Below are positions 1 to 9,302 of a stretch of DNA of 64,000 nt, piece after piece; within the stretch, counting starts at the first letter, position 1, and each line of letters begins with the position of its first letter. The notes below the pieces were generated by a model. The model saw only the letters and a program-made list of their open reading frames with translations, was not told the DNA's origin and made no database searches. The DNA comes from Kapaibacterium sp044224925 (GTDB lineage Bacteria > Bacteroidota > Ignavibacteria > Kapaibacteriales > Kapaibacteriaceae). The position numbers and the translations under genes were made by a program. The stretch is from positions 496,001 to 560,000 of the forward strand of contig JBGAJM010000001.1 in the NCBI GenBank assembly GCA_044224925.1, in the 5' to 3' direction.

Positions 1-823
1 TTACAAAGACACGTCCCTGCTCGACCGCGGGTATCAGCTCATGGGCAACATTCACGACCTGTTAGGTGATTCCACGGTGTCGTTGCCGTACTACAAAGAA
101 GGTCTTGCAGCGTATCCCAACTCCGGTCGACTCCATTACGAAATGGGCGCCGCGGCACTCATTGAACGTCGCATGGACGATGCCATTGCATGGTGGGTGA
201 AAGGCACGAAGGCGGAACCACGTTTTCCGACGAACTACTATTGGATCGCCAAGGTGAATGCCGACACGAAGAACAAGATCTGGACGCTCATCTATGGAGA
301 GGCCTTCATGAACCTCGAGCGTGGCTCGAAGCGCACGAAGGAGATCAGCAAGATGATCTTCGAGACGTGGAATGCGGGATTGGCCTTTGGTGATACGACG
401 GATCCCATCAATCTGGCATCCGATGCACTGCTCGAAGCGCCGGGTCCGGCGGGCCCCACGTCCATGTCGTTCCCCATGGCCTTCGAATACATGACGGCCG
501 TGACCGGACAGTATCTGATCCCGAAAGAGGGGACATTGAAGCGTCTCACCATGGCCCAGCTCGTCGACCTCCAAGTGAAGGTCACGCAGGCCTGGGTGGC
601 CAAAGGCTACGACACGTTATATCCGAACGACATCCTCACCTGGCATAAGACCCTTGCCGAGAGCGGCCATCTGCGGGAATACCTGTATTGGGTGATCAGT
701 TTTGGCGACTACCGTGAAATGAACACCTGGTTCCGATCCAACGAGAAGAAGTACGACCTCTTCCTGCACTGGTTCGATACGAATTCGCTTCCCCGCGACC
801 GAGCGTGGCGTCTCGGTCTGTAA
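1..823 (+). CDS. TPR-containing protein, C-terminal part
   Basis: The frame is already open at the left edge, so this is the 3' portion of a longer gene; the ATG at 41 is internal. The N-terminal part visible here has TPR-like helical pairs (residues such as YYKEGLAAYPNSGRLHYEMG followed by a second repeat with DDAIAWW). After this comes a region without repeats, rich in Trp and Tyr, that I do not recognise. No membrane segment is visible. It probably mediates protein contacts, but the specific role is unknown. It is followed after 68 bases by secG, which has its own promoter-like sequence, so it is probably the last gene of its unit. Confidence 0.75.
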   Translation, partial: YKDTSLLDRGYQLMGNIHDLLGDSTVSLPYYKEGLAAYPNSGRLHYEMGAAALIERRMDDAIAWWVKGTKAEPRFPTNYYWIAKVNADTKNKIWTLIYGEAFMNLERGSKRTKEISKMIFETWNAGLAFGDTTDPINLASDALLEAPGPAGPTSMSFPMAFEYMTAVTGQYLIPKEGTLKRLTMAQLVDLQVKVTQAWVAKGYDTLYPNDILTWHKTLAESGHLREYLYWVISFGDYREMNTWFRSNEKKYDLFLHWFDTNSLPRDRAWRLGL

Positions 824-826
824 GCG

Positions 827-858
827 TTTGGCGACGTGACCACTCTTCCGTATTTTCG
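827..858 (+). promoter_or_regulatory. Bacteroidota-type promoter of secG
   Basis: TTTG at 827-830, a spacer of exactly 20 bases, then TATTTTCG at 851-858. This fits the Bacteroidota sigma-A pattern (TTTG, about 20 bases, TAnnTTTG) with one mismatch. It starts directly after the stop of the upstream gene and leaves a leader of roughly 27 bases before the secG ATG. Confidence 0.5.
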
Positions 859-891
859 AGGCTTGCAGAATCCATTGAAGGCCCTTCGACC

Positions 892-1242
892 ATGCTCATC
901 ATTTTGACTCTTTTGACGGTATTCGCTGCCGTGCTGTTGATCCTTGCCGTCCTCATTCAGCCTGGAAAGGCCGACATGGTGTCCGGTATGGGTGGGTTCG
1001 GTGGACAGATGACCAACCTGCTCGGTGTGCGCAACTCGCGCAACATCCTGCAGAGCATCACCATGGGACTTGCCATCTTCGTGGCGCTGATGGCCATTAC
1101 CATCAACAAGTTCTTCTTGGACTCGGAGATCGTGACAAAGGCGCCATCCACGGTTGGTGCTGAGATCCCGACGAACACCGCTGCTCCAGTGCAAGCACCA
1201 CAGCCTACGACGCAACAGCCGCCAGCACAACAACAGAAGTAA
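892..1242 (+). CDS. secG: Preprotein translocase subunit SecG
   Basis: Small (116 aa) inner-membrane subunit that assists SecYE during protein export. The N-terminal segment MLIILTLLTVFAAVLLILAV is a membrane helix, followed by the SecG loop with IQPGKADMVSGMGG and a second helix (about 60-78). The tail after residue 85 is Pro/Gln/Thr-rich (PQPTTQQPPAQQQK), a low-complexity extension seen in several Bacteroidota-like SecG proteins. The ATG at 892 is chosen because an upstream frame from 805 would add residues unlike SecG and would start ahead of the promoter. Its stop overlaps the next start (TAATG), so it is coupled to the carboxyltransferase gene. Confidence 0.9.
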   Translation: MLIILTLLTVFAAVLLILAVLIQPGKADMVSGMGGFGGQMTNLLGVRNSRNILQSITMGLAIFVALMAITINKFFLDSEIVTKAPSTVGAEIPTNTAAPVQAPQPTTQQPPAQQQK

Positions 1243-2909
1243 TGGCTCGCATCGTTGGATCCGCAGTAGAGCACGATTTCAACTACGAACGCAATTACGA
1301 TGCGAATCGTCAGCTCATGCGCATCATCGATGCCAAGGGCGAACAGACGATGCTCGGCGGTGGCAAGAAGGCCATCGAGCGACATAAGGCCAAGGGCAAG
1401 CTCACCGCACGCGAGCGCATCAATGCACTGATCGACGAAGGATCCGGCTTTCTCGAGCTCGGTCTCTTCACGGCCCACGATATGTATGCCGATGTTGGCG
1501 GAGCGCCATCAGCCGGCGTGGTCTCGGGGATCGGCATCATCTGCGGTCGCGAATGCGTGATCGTTGCCAACGATGCCACGGTCAAGGCCGGTGCATGGTT
1601 CCCGATGACGGCCAAGAAGAACATGCGGGCGCAAGAGATCGCCCTGGAGAACCGTCTCCCCATCATCTATCTCGTCGACTCTGCCGGTGTCTTCCTTCCG
1701 ATGCAGGACGAGATCTTCCCCGATAAAGAACATTTCGGACGTCAGTTCCGCAACAATGCCATGCTCAGCGCCATGGGTGTTCCGCAGATCGCCGCGATCA
1801 TGGGACCCTGTGTTGCCGGAGGTGCCTACCTGCCGATCATGTGCGACGAGTCGCTCATCGTGAACGGCACGGGAAGCGTCTTCCTTGCAGGTCCGGCCCT
1901 TGTGGAAGCGGCCATTGGCGAGAAGACCACCATCGAACCACTGGGTGGTGCCACGATGCACTCGTCTGTGAGCGGTGTGGTCGACTACAAAGTGGAGTCG
2001 GACGAAGAGGCCCTTGCCACCATCCGATCCCTTGTCGACAAATTCTCGCCGACAAAAGGACAGCACAACATCTTCTCGCGTGTCGAGCCCAAGGCTCCAC
2101 TTTTCGATGCCGACGAGATCTATGGCATCATGCCCGCTGAGCGCAGCAAACCCTACAGCACGTATCAGATCCTCGGTCGATTGCTCGACGGAAGTGAATT
2201 CGACGAGTACAAGGCCAACTATGGCAAGACCATCATCTGCGGCTATGGTCGCATCGATGGTTGGTCCGTTGGCATCGTTGCCAACAATCGCGAGATCGTT
2301 CGCAGTGCCACGGGCGAGATGCAGGTTGGCGGCGTGATCTACAGCGACAGTGCCGACAAGGCCGCGCGCTTCATTCTGAATTGCAATCAGCGCGGGATCC
2401 CGCTGGTGTTCCTCCAGGACGTCACGGGATTCATGGTGGGCACGCGCAGCGAACAAGGCGGCATCATCAAGGATGGCGCCAAGCTTGTGAACGCCGTCTC
2501 CAACAGCGTGGTACCGAAGTTCACCGTCATCCTTGGCAATTCCTACGGTGCAGGGAACTATGCCATGTGCGGCAAGGCCTACGATCCTCGACTGATCTAT
2601 GCATGGCCCACGGCGCAGATCGCCGTGATGGGCGGATCGCAGGCATCGAAGACGATGCTCACGATCCGTGTGGCCGCTCTCGAAAAGCAGCAAGGCACAC
2701 CGCTTACGCAAGAGCAGCAAGACGCCATGCTGAAAGAGATCCAGGCACACTACGATGCAACGACCACACCACTCTATGCGGCTTCGCGATTGTGGGTGGA
2801 TGGTATCCTTGCTCCCACGCATACACGCGATATGATCTCGCGAGGGATCGCCGTGGCATCGCATCAAGCCTCGATCCCGGAATTGAAGACCGGGGTCTTC
2901 CAGGTCTAG
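1242..2909 (+). CDS. Acyl-CoA carboxylase carboxyltransferase (beta) subunit, methylcrotonyl type
   Basis: A 555-residue biotin-dependent carboxyltransferase that moves carboxyl from carboxybiotin to an acyl-CoA. Both crotonase-like halves are present. The N half has LVDSAGVFLP, the DEIFPDKEHFGR block and CVAGGAYLP; the C half has QDVTGFMVG, GNSYGAGNYAMCG and WPTAQIAVMGG. The HFGR block and the FLAGPALVEAAIGE stretch resemble methylcrotonyl-CoA carboxylase beta (leucine breakdown) more than propionyl-CoA carboxylase. Substrate assignment is inference. No biotin carboxylase (alpha) subunit is encoded nearby, so the partner must lie elsewhere. It overlaps secG by one base. Confidence 0.88.
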   Translation: MARIVGSAVEHDFNYERNYDANRQLMRIIDAKGEQTMLGGGKKAIERHKAKGKLTARERINALIDEGSGFLELGLFTAHDMYADVGGAPSAGVVSGIGIICGRECVIVANDATVKAGAWFPMTAKKNMRAQEIALENRLPIIYLVDSAGVFLPMQDEIFPDKEHFGRQFRNNAMLSAMGVPQIAAIMGPCVAGGAYLPIMCDESLIVNGTGSVFLAGPALVEAAIGEKTTIEPLGGATMHSSVSGVVDYKVESDEEALATIRSLVDKFSPTKGQHNIFSRVEPKAPLFDADEIYGIMPAERSKPYSTYQILGRLLDGSEFDEYKANYGKTIICGYGRIDGWSVGIVANNREIVRSATGEMQVGGVIYSDSADKAARFILNCNQRGIPLVFLQDVTGFMVGTRSEQGGIIKDGAKLVNAVSNSVVPKFTVILGNSYGAGNYAMCGKAYDPRLIYAWPTAQIAVMGGSQASKTMLTIRVAALEKQQGTPLTQEQQDAMLKEIQAHYDATTTPLYAASRLWVDGILAPTHTRDMISRGIAVASHQASIPELKTGVFQV

Positions 2910-2922
2910 CGTATCATTGCGC

Positions 2923-5604
2923 ATGATCTCTGAACTTCAGCGCATCCTTCCTCCAACGACGGTCTCTACACGACTGATCGATCGCATCGCGTATTCGCGC
3001 GACGCAAGTCTGTATGCCATGACGCCGATCGCCGTGGTACGTCCGCGTTCCGTGGCCGATGTGCGCGCACTGTTCGAATGGTGCCATACCTATCAGCAAC
3101 ACGTGACGTTTCGTACCGCCGGTACCTCCTTGAGCGGTCAGGCCGTGACGGATGGTGTGATCGTCGACGTTGGTCGACATTTCAAACAATGGTCGGTCGA
3201 AGACGATGGCGCTCGTCTGCGTGTGCAGCCCGGCGTGATCGGCGCCCATGCCAATGCCTATCTGCGTCCGTATGGACGGAAGATCGGACCGGACCCTGCA
3301 TCGATCATGGCCTGCATGATCGGCGGCATCGTTGCCAACAATGCATCCGGCATGTGTTGCGGCACTGTGCAGAACTCCTATCACACCGTTGCATCGATCA
3401 CGTATCTGCTCACCGATGGAACGCGCATCGATACCGGCGACGAGGCATCGTGTCGTGCATGGTCGAACGGACCGTCGCCGATCGCACGCGGTATCGCACA
3501 GCTCCGCGACGAGATCCGCGCCGACGAAGCGCTCGTCGCTCGCATCCGTCGCAAGTATCGGATCAAGAACACCATTGGCTATTCACTCAATGCCTTCCTT
3601 GACGAGGACGATCCGGCGCGTATTCTCGGCAAGCTGATGATCGGCTCTGAAGGCACGCTTGGCTTTGTCGAAGAAGTGGTCTTCAACACCGTCGTCGACG
3701 CGGCCTTCAAGCTCACATCGTTGTTGCGATTCCACTCCGTTGCCGATGCCTGTGCACAGGTGGACGTCTTACGCGATGCCGGTGCTGCAGCCATCGAACT
3801 GATGGATGCAGCATCCTTGCGAAGTGTGGACATGCACGATGGTGCCGCACTGCTCGTGGAGTTTCAGGCGACTTCGCACGAACAACGCGATCAGCATCGA
3901 CTCCATGCCGAGGCACTCACGGCATCGATGCCGCTGACCGTACCGGCCACGTGGACGCAAGATGCCGATGAACAATTGGCATTGTGGAAGATCCGCAAAG
4001 GTCTCATGCCCACGATCGGCGCCATGCGTCCACCGGGCAGCACGATGATCAACGAAGACATTGCCGTGCCGCCTCACCACCTTGCCTCGCTTGTATATGA
4101 CGTGCAAGCGTGCTTTGAGAAGCACGGCTATCGAGAGGCCATCATCTTCGGTCATGCCAAGGATGGCAACATTCACTTTGTGGTGAATCAACAGTTCACC
4201 ACAGTGGCCGATGTGAAGCAGTATGGTGAGTTCATGGATGACATCGCCGGCATCGTTGTCGACACGTATCAGGGTTCGCTCAAAGCAGAACATGGTACCG
4301 GCCGGAACATGACGCCCTACGTGGAGAAGGAGTGGGGAAGCGAGGCCTATGCCTTCATGCAGCGATTGAAAGCACTCGTCGACCCGCATGGGATCTTGAA
4401 TCCCGGTGTGATCCTCGACGACGACGTGCACGCCCACGTGCGCAACATCAAGAAAGTGCCGGTGGTGGATCCGGAGACCGATCGATGCATCGAGTGCGGA
4501 TTCTGTGAACATGTTTGTCCAAGCAGATCGCTCACACTCACACCACGACAGCGCATCGTTGTCCGCCGTGAATTGCAAGCACGTCCTCATTCCGACGAGC
4601 TTGATGTGGTGGCCGAGGACTTCGATTACGACGGCGTGCAGACCTGTGCGGTGGATGGTATCTGTGCAACGGTCTGTCCGGTGGGCATCGACACAGGACT
4701 CCTCATCAAACGCCTCCGACACGAAGCGCATGGAACGTGGATGAACAACGCTACAAGTCGCGCTGCGGGCTCGTTCGGCGTTGTGAACACAGCGGCGCGT
4801 CTCGCAACATCGGTCGCCCATTTCTTCGTCCCTGCACTCAACGGCGCGTCGTCGACCTCCATTCGCGAGCTCAGTACCGGCACGACCGATGTGCTCTTGT
4901 TCCCGTCCTGCGGTGTACGTTGGCTCGGTTCTACCTCGACATCGCCCAACGTGATCGACCTCATGCGCACACTGTCCGAACGCGCGGGATTGTCGGTGGC
5001 CATTCCCGAAGGATCATCTGCCGAATGTTGCGGTCATCTCTTCACGTCAAAAGGATTCGTCGACGCGGCCCATGGTTGCGAACGTTCCTTGCACGACTTC
5101 GTGCAACGGCATGCAGGACCGAACACGCTTGTCGTTACGGACTCGTCGACGTGCGCCACGTCGATGGTCGACCAACCGAACACCATCGATCCCATTCGAT
5201 TCCTCGCAGAGCACATCCTGCCACGGTTGACCATCACGAAGCGTCTTGACCATGTGGTGCTGCATCCCGGATGCGGCATCGAAAAGCTCCGCCGCACGCC
5301 GCTCATGCGCGCCATAGCTGAAGCATGTGCTGAGCGCGTGACCATTCCGATCACGGCATCGTGTTGTGGTATGGCGGGAGATCGTGGCATCCTGCATCCG
5401 GAGTTGCCGGAGTCCGCACTTGCACAGGAACGTGCGGAGGTGCTCACGATGGCCTCGAACGGATACTATGCGGCGAACACAACGTGCGAGATCGCACTCT
5501 CGCATGCGATGGGTGTGCACTACGAACCCCTTGCCGCCTTGCTCGAAGCGTGCAGTCGACCTACGTCCGAAAGACCTGGCCCTTCCATGTCACGTTCTTT
5601 CTGA
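2923..5604 (+). CDS. FAD-linked oxidase / Fe-S oxidoreductase fusion (D-lactate or glycolate dehydrogenase type)
   Basis: An 893-residue fusion. The N-terminal FAD-binding PCMH domain contains FRTAGTSLSGQAVTDG and GGIVANNASGM (about 60-150). A FAD-oxidase C-terminal domain ends near the GTGRNM / HGILNPG motifs (about 450-495). A di-4Fe-4S ferredoxin segment follows (CIECGFCEHVCP and CAVDGICATVCP, about 525-590). Two CCG-type cysteine-rich repeats close the protein (SAECCGHLF and ASCCGMAGDRG, with HPGCGIEKL). This architecture is that of membrane-associated D-lactate/glycolate/2-hydroxyacid dehydrogenases that pass electrons to quinone. The substrate cannot be read from sequence. ATG 2923 is preferred to TTG 2917. 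The 3' end overlaps the convergent glycosyltransferase by 44 bases. Confidence 0.85.
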   Translation: MISELQRILPPTTVSTRLIDRIAYSRDASLYAMTPIAVVRPRSVADVRALFEWCHTYQQHVTFRTAGTSLSGQAVTDGVIVDVGRHFKQWSVEDDGARLRVQPGVIGAHANAYLRPYGRKIGPDPASIMACMIGGIVANNASGMCCGTVQNSYHTVASITYLLTDGTRIDTGDEASCRAWSNGPSPIARGIAQLRDEIRADEALVARIRRKYRIKNTIGYSLNAFLDEDDPARILGKLMIGSEGTLGFVEEVVFNTVVDAAFKLTSLLRFHSVADACAQVDVLRDAGAAAIELMDAASLRSVDMHDGAALLVEFQATSHEQRDQHRLHAEALTASMPLTVPATWTQDADEQLALWKIRKGLMPTIGAMRPPGSTMINEDIAVPPHHLASLVYDVQACFEKHGYREAIIFGHAKDGNIHFVVNQQFTTVADVKQYGEFMDDIAGIVVDTYQGSLKAEHGTGRNMTPYVEKEWGSEAYAFMQRLKALVDPHGILNPGVILDDDVHAHVRNIKKVPVVDPETDRCIECGFCEHVCPSRSLTLTPRQRIVVRRELQARPHSDELDVVAEDFDYDGVQTCAVDGICATVCPVGIDTGLLIKRLRHEAHGTWMNNATSRAAGSFGVVNTAARLATSVAHFFVPALNGASSTSIRELSTGTTDVLLFPSCGVRWLGSTSTSPNVIDLMRTLSERAGLSVAIPEGSSAECCGHLFTSKGFVDAAHGCERSLHDFVQRHAGPNTLVVTDSSTCATSMVDQPNTIDPIRFLAEHILPRLTITKRLDHVVLHPGCGIEKLRRTPLMRAIAEACAERVTIPITASCCGMAGDRGILHPELPESALAQERAEVLTMASNGYYAANTTCEIALSHAMGVHYEPLAALLEACSRPTSERPGPSMSRSF

Positions 5605-6667
5605 GCGACAGGAATGGTGCCGACAGTTCCGTCATCATGAGCATGATGATCGAGGGAAGGATGAAGGGCAGCAAGGCATACCGACGTACTCGCACAGCGG
5701 CAATGCCCACGAGCACGGAATCTCCGACCACGCGCAAGATCACGAAGATCGAGAGCCAAAGCATGTTGTGCTGGACCACCGACGTGACGATCCCAGCCCA
5801 GACGGCCACGGACGAAAGCACGAAGATCAGTGCACGACTTCCAAGCGCTGTTCCACCGCGCGCCCATCGTTGGCGTTGCGTGAGATACTCATGCAATGTG
5901 GTGCAGGGAAGCGTCTCTACGGTCGCTTCATGCGTGCACTGATAGATCACATGCTCGCCATGATCGGCAATGTGTTGTAACAGGGCGAGATCTTCGGTGA
6001 TGCTGAACGGAATGGCCGCATAGCCGCCAACGGCGTCATACGTCGACCTGCGAATGGCCATGTTGTTGCCATAACATCCCAGCGGCACGTCGTTGCCCAC
6101 GCCACCTTTCGCCATGGCTTGCGAATACATCCACTCCACATCCTGCAGAATGGCGAAGAGGCCCGTGGGCTTGATCGTTGTGAATCCGCAGACCATGCCA
6201 ACAGCGGGATCGCGGAAGGGTGCAGCCATGGCGGCGATCCATTGCGGATGAATGCTGCAATCCGCGTCGGTGCACAGGATCACGTCACCCGTTGCATGAT
6301 CGATCCCTTCCTGGATCGCACCGGGCTTGCCTCGGAGATTTGCGTGGACCGATGCATCGGTCTTATGCACGATGCGGAAACGTGCATCGCCCGACGTCAG
6401 GCGTTCAGCAACGGATGCCGTGGAATCGGTCGACCGATCGTTCACGAGAATGAACTCCACTCGGTCGGCGGGATAGTTGGCACGTTGCAGTGCCTCGATA
6501 CATCGTGGTAGATTGCGTTCTTCGTTGCGTGCGGGAACGATCACGCTCACGCGCAAGGTGGTGGTACCAACGGGATGCACGGCTCGCTGTCGGAACGAAC
6601 CTAGGTAGAAGAAGCCAAGTCGTGCGGCATAGAACGCCGCCAACAGCAGAAGCATCACCATCATCAT
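5561..6667 (-). CDS. Family 2 glycosyltransferase with membrane anchors
   Basis: A GT-A fold transferase of 368 aa, probably using a nucleotide sugar to build a cell-surface polysaccharide or glycolipid. A short N-terminal membrane helix follows the triple Met. VSVIVPARNEERNLPRC is the nucleotide-binding start, NDRSTDS and TDADC are the acidic metal-binding motifs, and QRQRWARGG is the QxxRW motif of processive GT2 enzymes. Two or three membrane segments follow at the C-terminus (from about residue 285). The ATG at 6667 is preferred over a TTG at 6697 because the hydrophobic helix begins there. It is divergent from the MATE gene and convergent with the dehydrogenase. Confidence 0.82.
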   Translation of the reverse strand: MMMVMLLLLAAFYAARLGFFYLGSFRQRAVHPVGTTTLRVSVIVPARNEERNLPRCIEALQRANYPADRVEFILVNDRSTDSTASVAERLTSGDARFRIVHKTDASVHANLRGKPGAIQEGIDHATGDVILCTDADCSIHPQWIAAMAAPFRDPAVGMVCGFTTIKPTGLFAILQDVEWMYSQAMAKGGVGNDVPLGCYGNNMAIRRSTYDAVGGYAAIPFSITEDLALLQHIADHGEHVIYQCTHEATVETLPCTTLHEYLTQRQRWARGGTALGSRALIFVLSSVAVWAGIVTSVVQHNMLWLSIFVILRVVGDSVLVGIAAVRVRRYALLPFILPSIIMLMMTELSAPFLSLRKNVTWKGQVFRT

Positions 6668-6750
6668 CCTACGAACATCGCAACCATCTTGCAACAATCA
6701 CGGTTATCATTCGTTCATGCGCCGTTCATTTGAAACTCATCTAGCGAAGT

Positions 6751-8112
6751 ATGTCCGCTGCACGTACGCTACGCGTTGATCTCCTCAACGATCCCATCGA
6801 TTCTTCCCTTCGAGCCTTCGCCATTCCGATGGCCTTTAGCTTCTTGGTGCAGCTTCTCTATTCCCTCATCGATCGCTTCTACGTCAGTCGCCTTGGCGAT
6901 GCCGCCATTGCCGCCATCGGCTCCAGCGATCAGGTGGCCTTCTTTGTCTTCACGCTCGGCAGCGGCTTCGGTGTGGGCACGGGCATCATCGTGGCACGTC
7001 GCATGGGAGAGGGGAATGCCATGGAGGCGGGGAGGACGGCCACACAGGCGCTCGTGGGCATGGTGATGCTCGGTGCTGTGGTCACGACGATCCTCTACAT
7101 CCTGATGCCATACATTCCGCAGCGTTTCGGTCTGGCCCCCAACGTGGCCACGTATGCGGTGCAATACATGTCGATGCTTTTCCTTGGCCTCACGGCCAAT
7201 CTGGTGAACTTCCAGATCTCCAGCGTGGTGCGTTCCACCGGGAACAGTGTCTATCCGATGATCATCTTGCTCATGACGACGGTGGTCAACGCCGTCATCG
7301 CCCCCTTCCTCATCTTCGGCATCGGTCCGTTCCCACGCATGGAAATGGCGGGCGCCGGACTTGCCACCGCCCTGTCGCAGATCCTCGGTGCGGGATTCAG
7401 TATCTGGGCCGTTGGCGCAGGGAAAGCCGGGATCCGACTCAACTTCAAGAACTTCAAGCTCGACCCATCGCTGTTGAATCGCATCGGCAAGCAAGGATTC
7501 CCGGCTTCACTGCAGATGCTGTCGGTATCGCTGAATCGCATGGGCATCTTCGTCATCGCCGGCGCCTTCGGGACGAGCGTGGTGGCGGGGTATACGCTCG
7601 GACTGTACATGGACATGATCGTCTTCATGTTCGTGTTCGCAACGGGCATGGCCGTGGAAGTGGCCACCGGACAGAATCTTGGAGCAGGGAAGGTGGACCG
7701 TATCCATCTCTATCATCGCTCGGCCGTGAAGCAGTTGAGCGTGGTGATCATCACCCTGGGCGTGGTGATCTATCTGTTCGGTGCACAGTTCATCGGACTG
7801 TATACGCACACGCCGGCAACGATCTCCGAGGCCACGAACTATCTGCACATCTCGGTGTTCGGTTATCTGTTCTTCGCCATTGGCGTTGCAACCGTCCGCG
7901 TGGTGAGTGGTGCCGGTGCGGCCTTTACGAGCATGGGCATCACGGCGGGCAGCATTCTCGGCGTGCAGCTCCCGCTGGCCTACGTCCTGTCTCGATATGC
8001 CGGCCTTGGACAGCAGGGTATCTGGTTCGCCCTTGTGATCGGCTATGTGGTGCTCACGGTGGTGGCCACGATCGTCAAACGTCGAGGCCGGTGGCTCACA
8101 GCGCGGGTATAA
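6751..8112 (+). CDS. MATE family efflux transporter
   Basis: A 453-residue multidrug/toxin-extrusion type antiporter, expected to export organic cations or metabolites using H+ or Na+ gradients. About twelve hydrophobic segments are visible, arranged as two homologous halves. The first half begins with FAIPMAFSFLVQLLYSLIDR and FYVSRLGDAAIAAIG, a MatE signature. The second half begins around residue 240 with GFPASLQMLSVSLNRMGIF. The length is normal for the family. The substrate is unknown. The sigma-factor operon follows after 67 bases on the same strand. Confidence 0.88.
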   Translation: MSAARTLRVDLLNDPIDSSLRAFAIPMAFSFLVQLLYSLIDRFYVSRLGDAAIAAIGSSDQVAFFVFTLGSGFGVGTGIIVARRMGEGNAMEAGRTATQALVGMVMLGAVVTTILYILMPYIPQRFGLAPNVATYAVQYMSMLFLGLTANLVNFQISSVVRSTGNSVYPMIILLMTTVVNAVIAPFLIFGIGPFPRMEMAGAGLATALSQILGAGFSIWAVGAGKAGIRLNFKNFKLDPSLLNRIGKQGFPASLQMLSVSLNRMGIFVIAGAFGTSVVAGYTLGLYMDMIVFMFVFATGMAVEVATGQNLGAGKVDRIHLYHRSAVKQLSVVIITLGVVIYLFGAQFIGLYTHTPATISEATNYLHISVFGYLFFAIGVATVRVVSGAGAAFTSMGITAGSILGVQLPLAYVLSRYAGLGQQGIWFALVIGYVVLTVVATIVKRRGRWLTARV

Positions 8113-8179
8113 AGTGCGGTATCGTTAAACTTGTTGTCGGTGAAGTCACCCTAAGCGGTCTTCAGAATGGGCAACAAGC

Positions 8180-8782
8180 GTGAGTACCTATCCCTTGACA
8201 TTGGACACAGACGCACGGATCCTCGAGGAGTTCAAACGTGGGAGCCGCGAACGCGCCGCCACGGCCTTCGTGCGACGGAACCAGCGCTTCGTCTACTCTG
8301 TTGCCCTCCGTCAACTCAATTCGCCCGAAGACGCGCAGGATGCTTCGCAAGAGGTCTTTATCCGAGCTCTGCAGAGCATCGATGGATTCAAGGGTGAGAG
8401 CGCGTTGCAAACGTGGCTCTATCGGATCACGATCAACGTGTGTTCGAACATGCGCCGCAAGAAGAAGCTGCAAAGCTGGTTCCGGATCGGAAATCACGAA
8501 GACGAACGCGATGTGGCAGGATCACATGTCTCCCCCGAACAGCATGTGCTCAACCTCGACTTCCATTCCCGCCTTGCCACCTTCCTCGAAGCCTTGCCCG
8601 AGAAACAACGCGAGACCTTCTGTTTGCGCTACTTCGATGAACTGTCGTACGAAGAGATCAGCGCCATGGTGGGCACGAGCGTGGGCGCACTGAAGGCCAA
8701 CTATCATCATGCGGTGAAGAAGCTCGCCGTGATGATCAAAGACACCGACCTCTACGATCAATGGAGAGAAGATCATGGATGA
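8180..8782 (+). CDS. ECF-type RNA polymerase sigma factor
   Basis: A 200-residue sigma-70 family member with only regions 2 and 4. Region 2 includes NQRFVYSVALRQL, DAQDASQEVFIRAL and TWLYRITINVC (about 30-90). Region 4 includes LPEKQRETFCLRYFDELSYEEI (about 140-162) and GTSVGALKANYHHAVKKL. It directs transcription of a stress regulon, probably released by the product of the next gene. The start is GTG at 8180, because an upstream ATG at 8167 is in another frame. The last 8 bases overlap the next gene, indicating translational coupling. Confidence 0.88.
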   Translation: MSTYPLTLDTDARILEEFKRGSRERAATAFVRRNQRFVYSVALRQLNSPEDAQDASQEVFIRALQSIDGFKGESALQTWLYRITINVCSNMRRKKKLQSWFRIGNHEDERDVAGSHVSPEQHVLNLDFHSRLATFLEALPEKQRETFCLRYFDELSYEEISAMVGTSVGALKANYHHAVKKLAVMIKDTDLYDQWREDHG

Positions 8783-9302
8783 ACAAGAACTGCGTGACGA
8801 TCTGCGGATCATCGAGAGCGCCTTCGATCGCACGGCCTATCAGGCATCGATCGATCGTGCAACGCGAACGCTGAGCGTGGACGTGCTTGCACGTATGCAA
8901 CAACGACGTCAGTTCCCGGCGTGGAAGGTCCTTGCGGCCGCCCTGCCTGTTGCGGCTGCCGTGGTCGTGTTCATCGCTCCGTGGACGTCCACTCCAACGT
9001 CCGTCCCAACCACCACTTCACCGTCGGTGGCATCTGCAACGACGGTTGCTGATGCACCGGCTGTCAGCACGAAACCAAGCGTACCACAAAAGCCTGTCGC
9101 ATCCGTTCGCAACGCTCCTCGCACCACTCCGCGAGCAATGGCTACGGTCACGGATGAGCAACTTCTTTCCGAGATGTATGGCGAACAGTTCGTGAACGGA
9201 CTTTCCCAATCGATCCAAGAAGACCAGCCGACGATGTTCGAGCTGACGTCACAAGATCTCCGACTACTATCCATGAGTGTGAACAATGAAGACGTGTTCT
9301 AA
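8775..9302 (+). CDS. Probable anti-sigma factor, single membrane span
   Basis: A 175-residue protein with a cytoplasmic helical N-terminus (about 1-45), one membrane helix (VLAAALPVAAAVVVFIAPW, about 54-72), then a Thr/Ser/Pro/Val-rich periplasmic linker and a short acidic C-terminal helix. No zinc-binding HxxxCxxC motif is seen. The anti-sigma role is inferred from its position, overlapping the ECF sigma gene by 8 bases, and from the topology. It also overlaps the next gene by 17 bases, so all three are one transcript. Confidence 0.6.
   Translation: MDEQELRDDLRIIESAFDRTAYQASIDRATRTLSVDVLARMQQRRQFPAWKVLAAALPVAAAVVVFIAPWTSTPTSVPTTTSPSVASATTVADAPAVSTKPSVPQKPVASVRNAPRTTPRAMATVTDEQLLSEMYGEQFVNGLSQSIQEDQPTMFELTSQDLRLLSMSVNNEDVF

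Noticed and set aside
6724..6754. TGAAAC ... TGTC upstream of the MATE gene as an ECF promoter
   Set aside because: Spacing is 14 bases and the TGTC is formed by the start codon itself (ATGTCC), so it cannot be the -10 of that gene.
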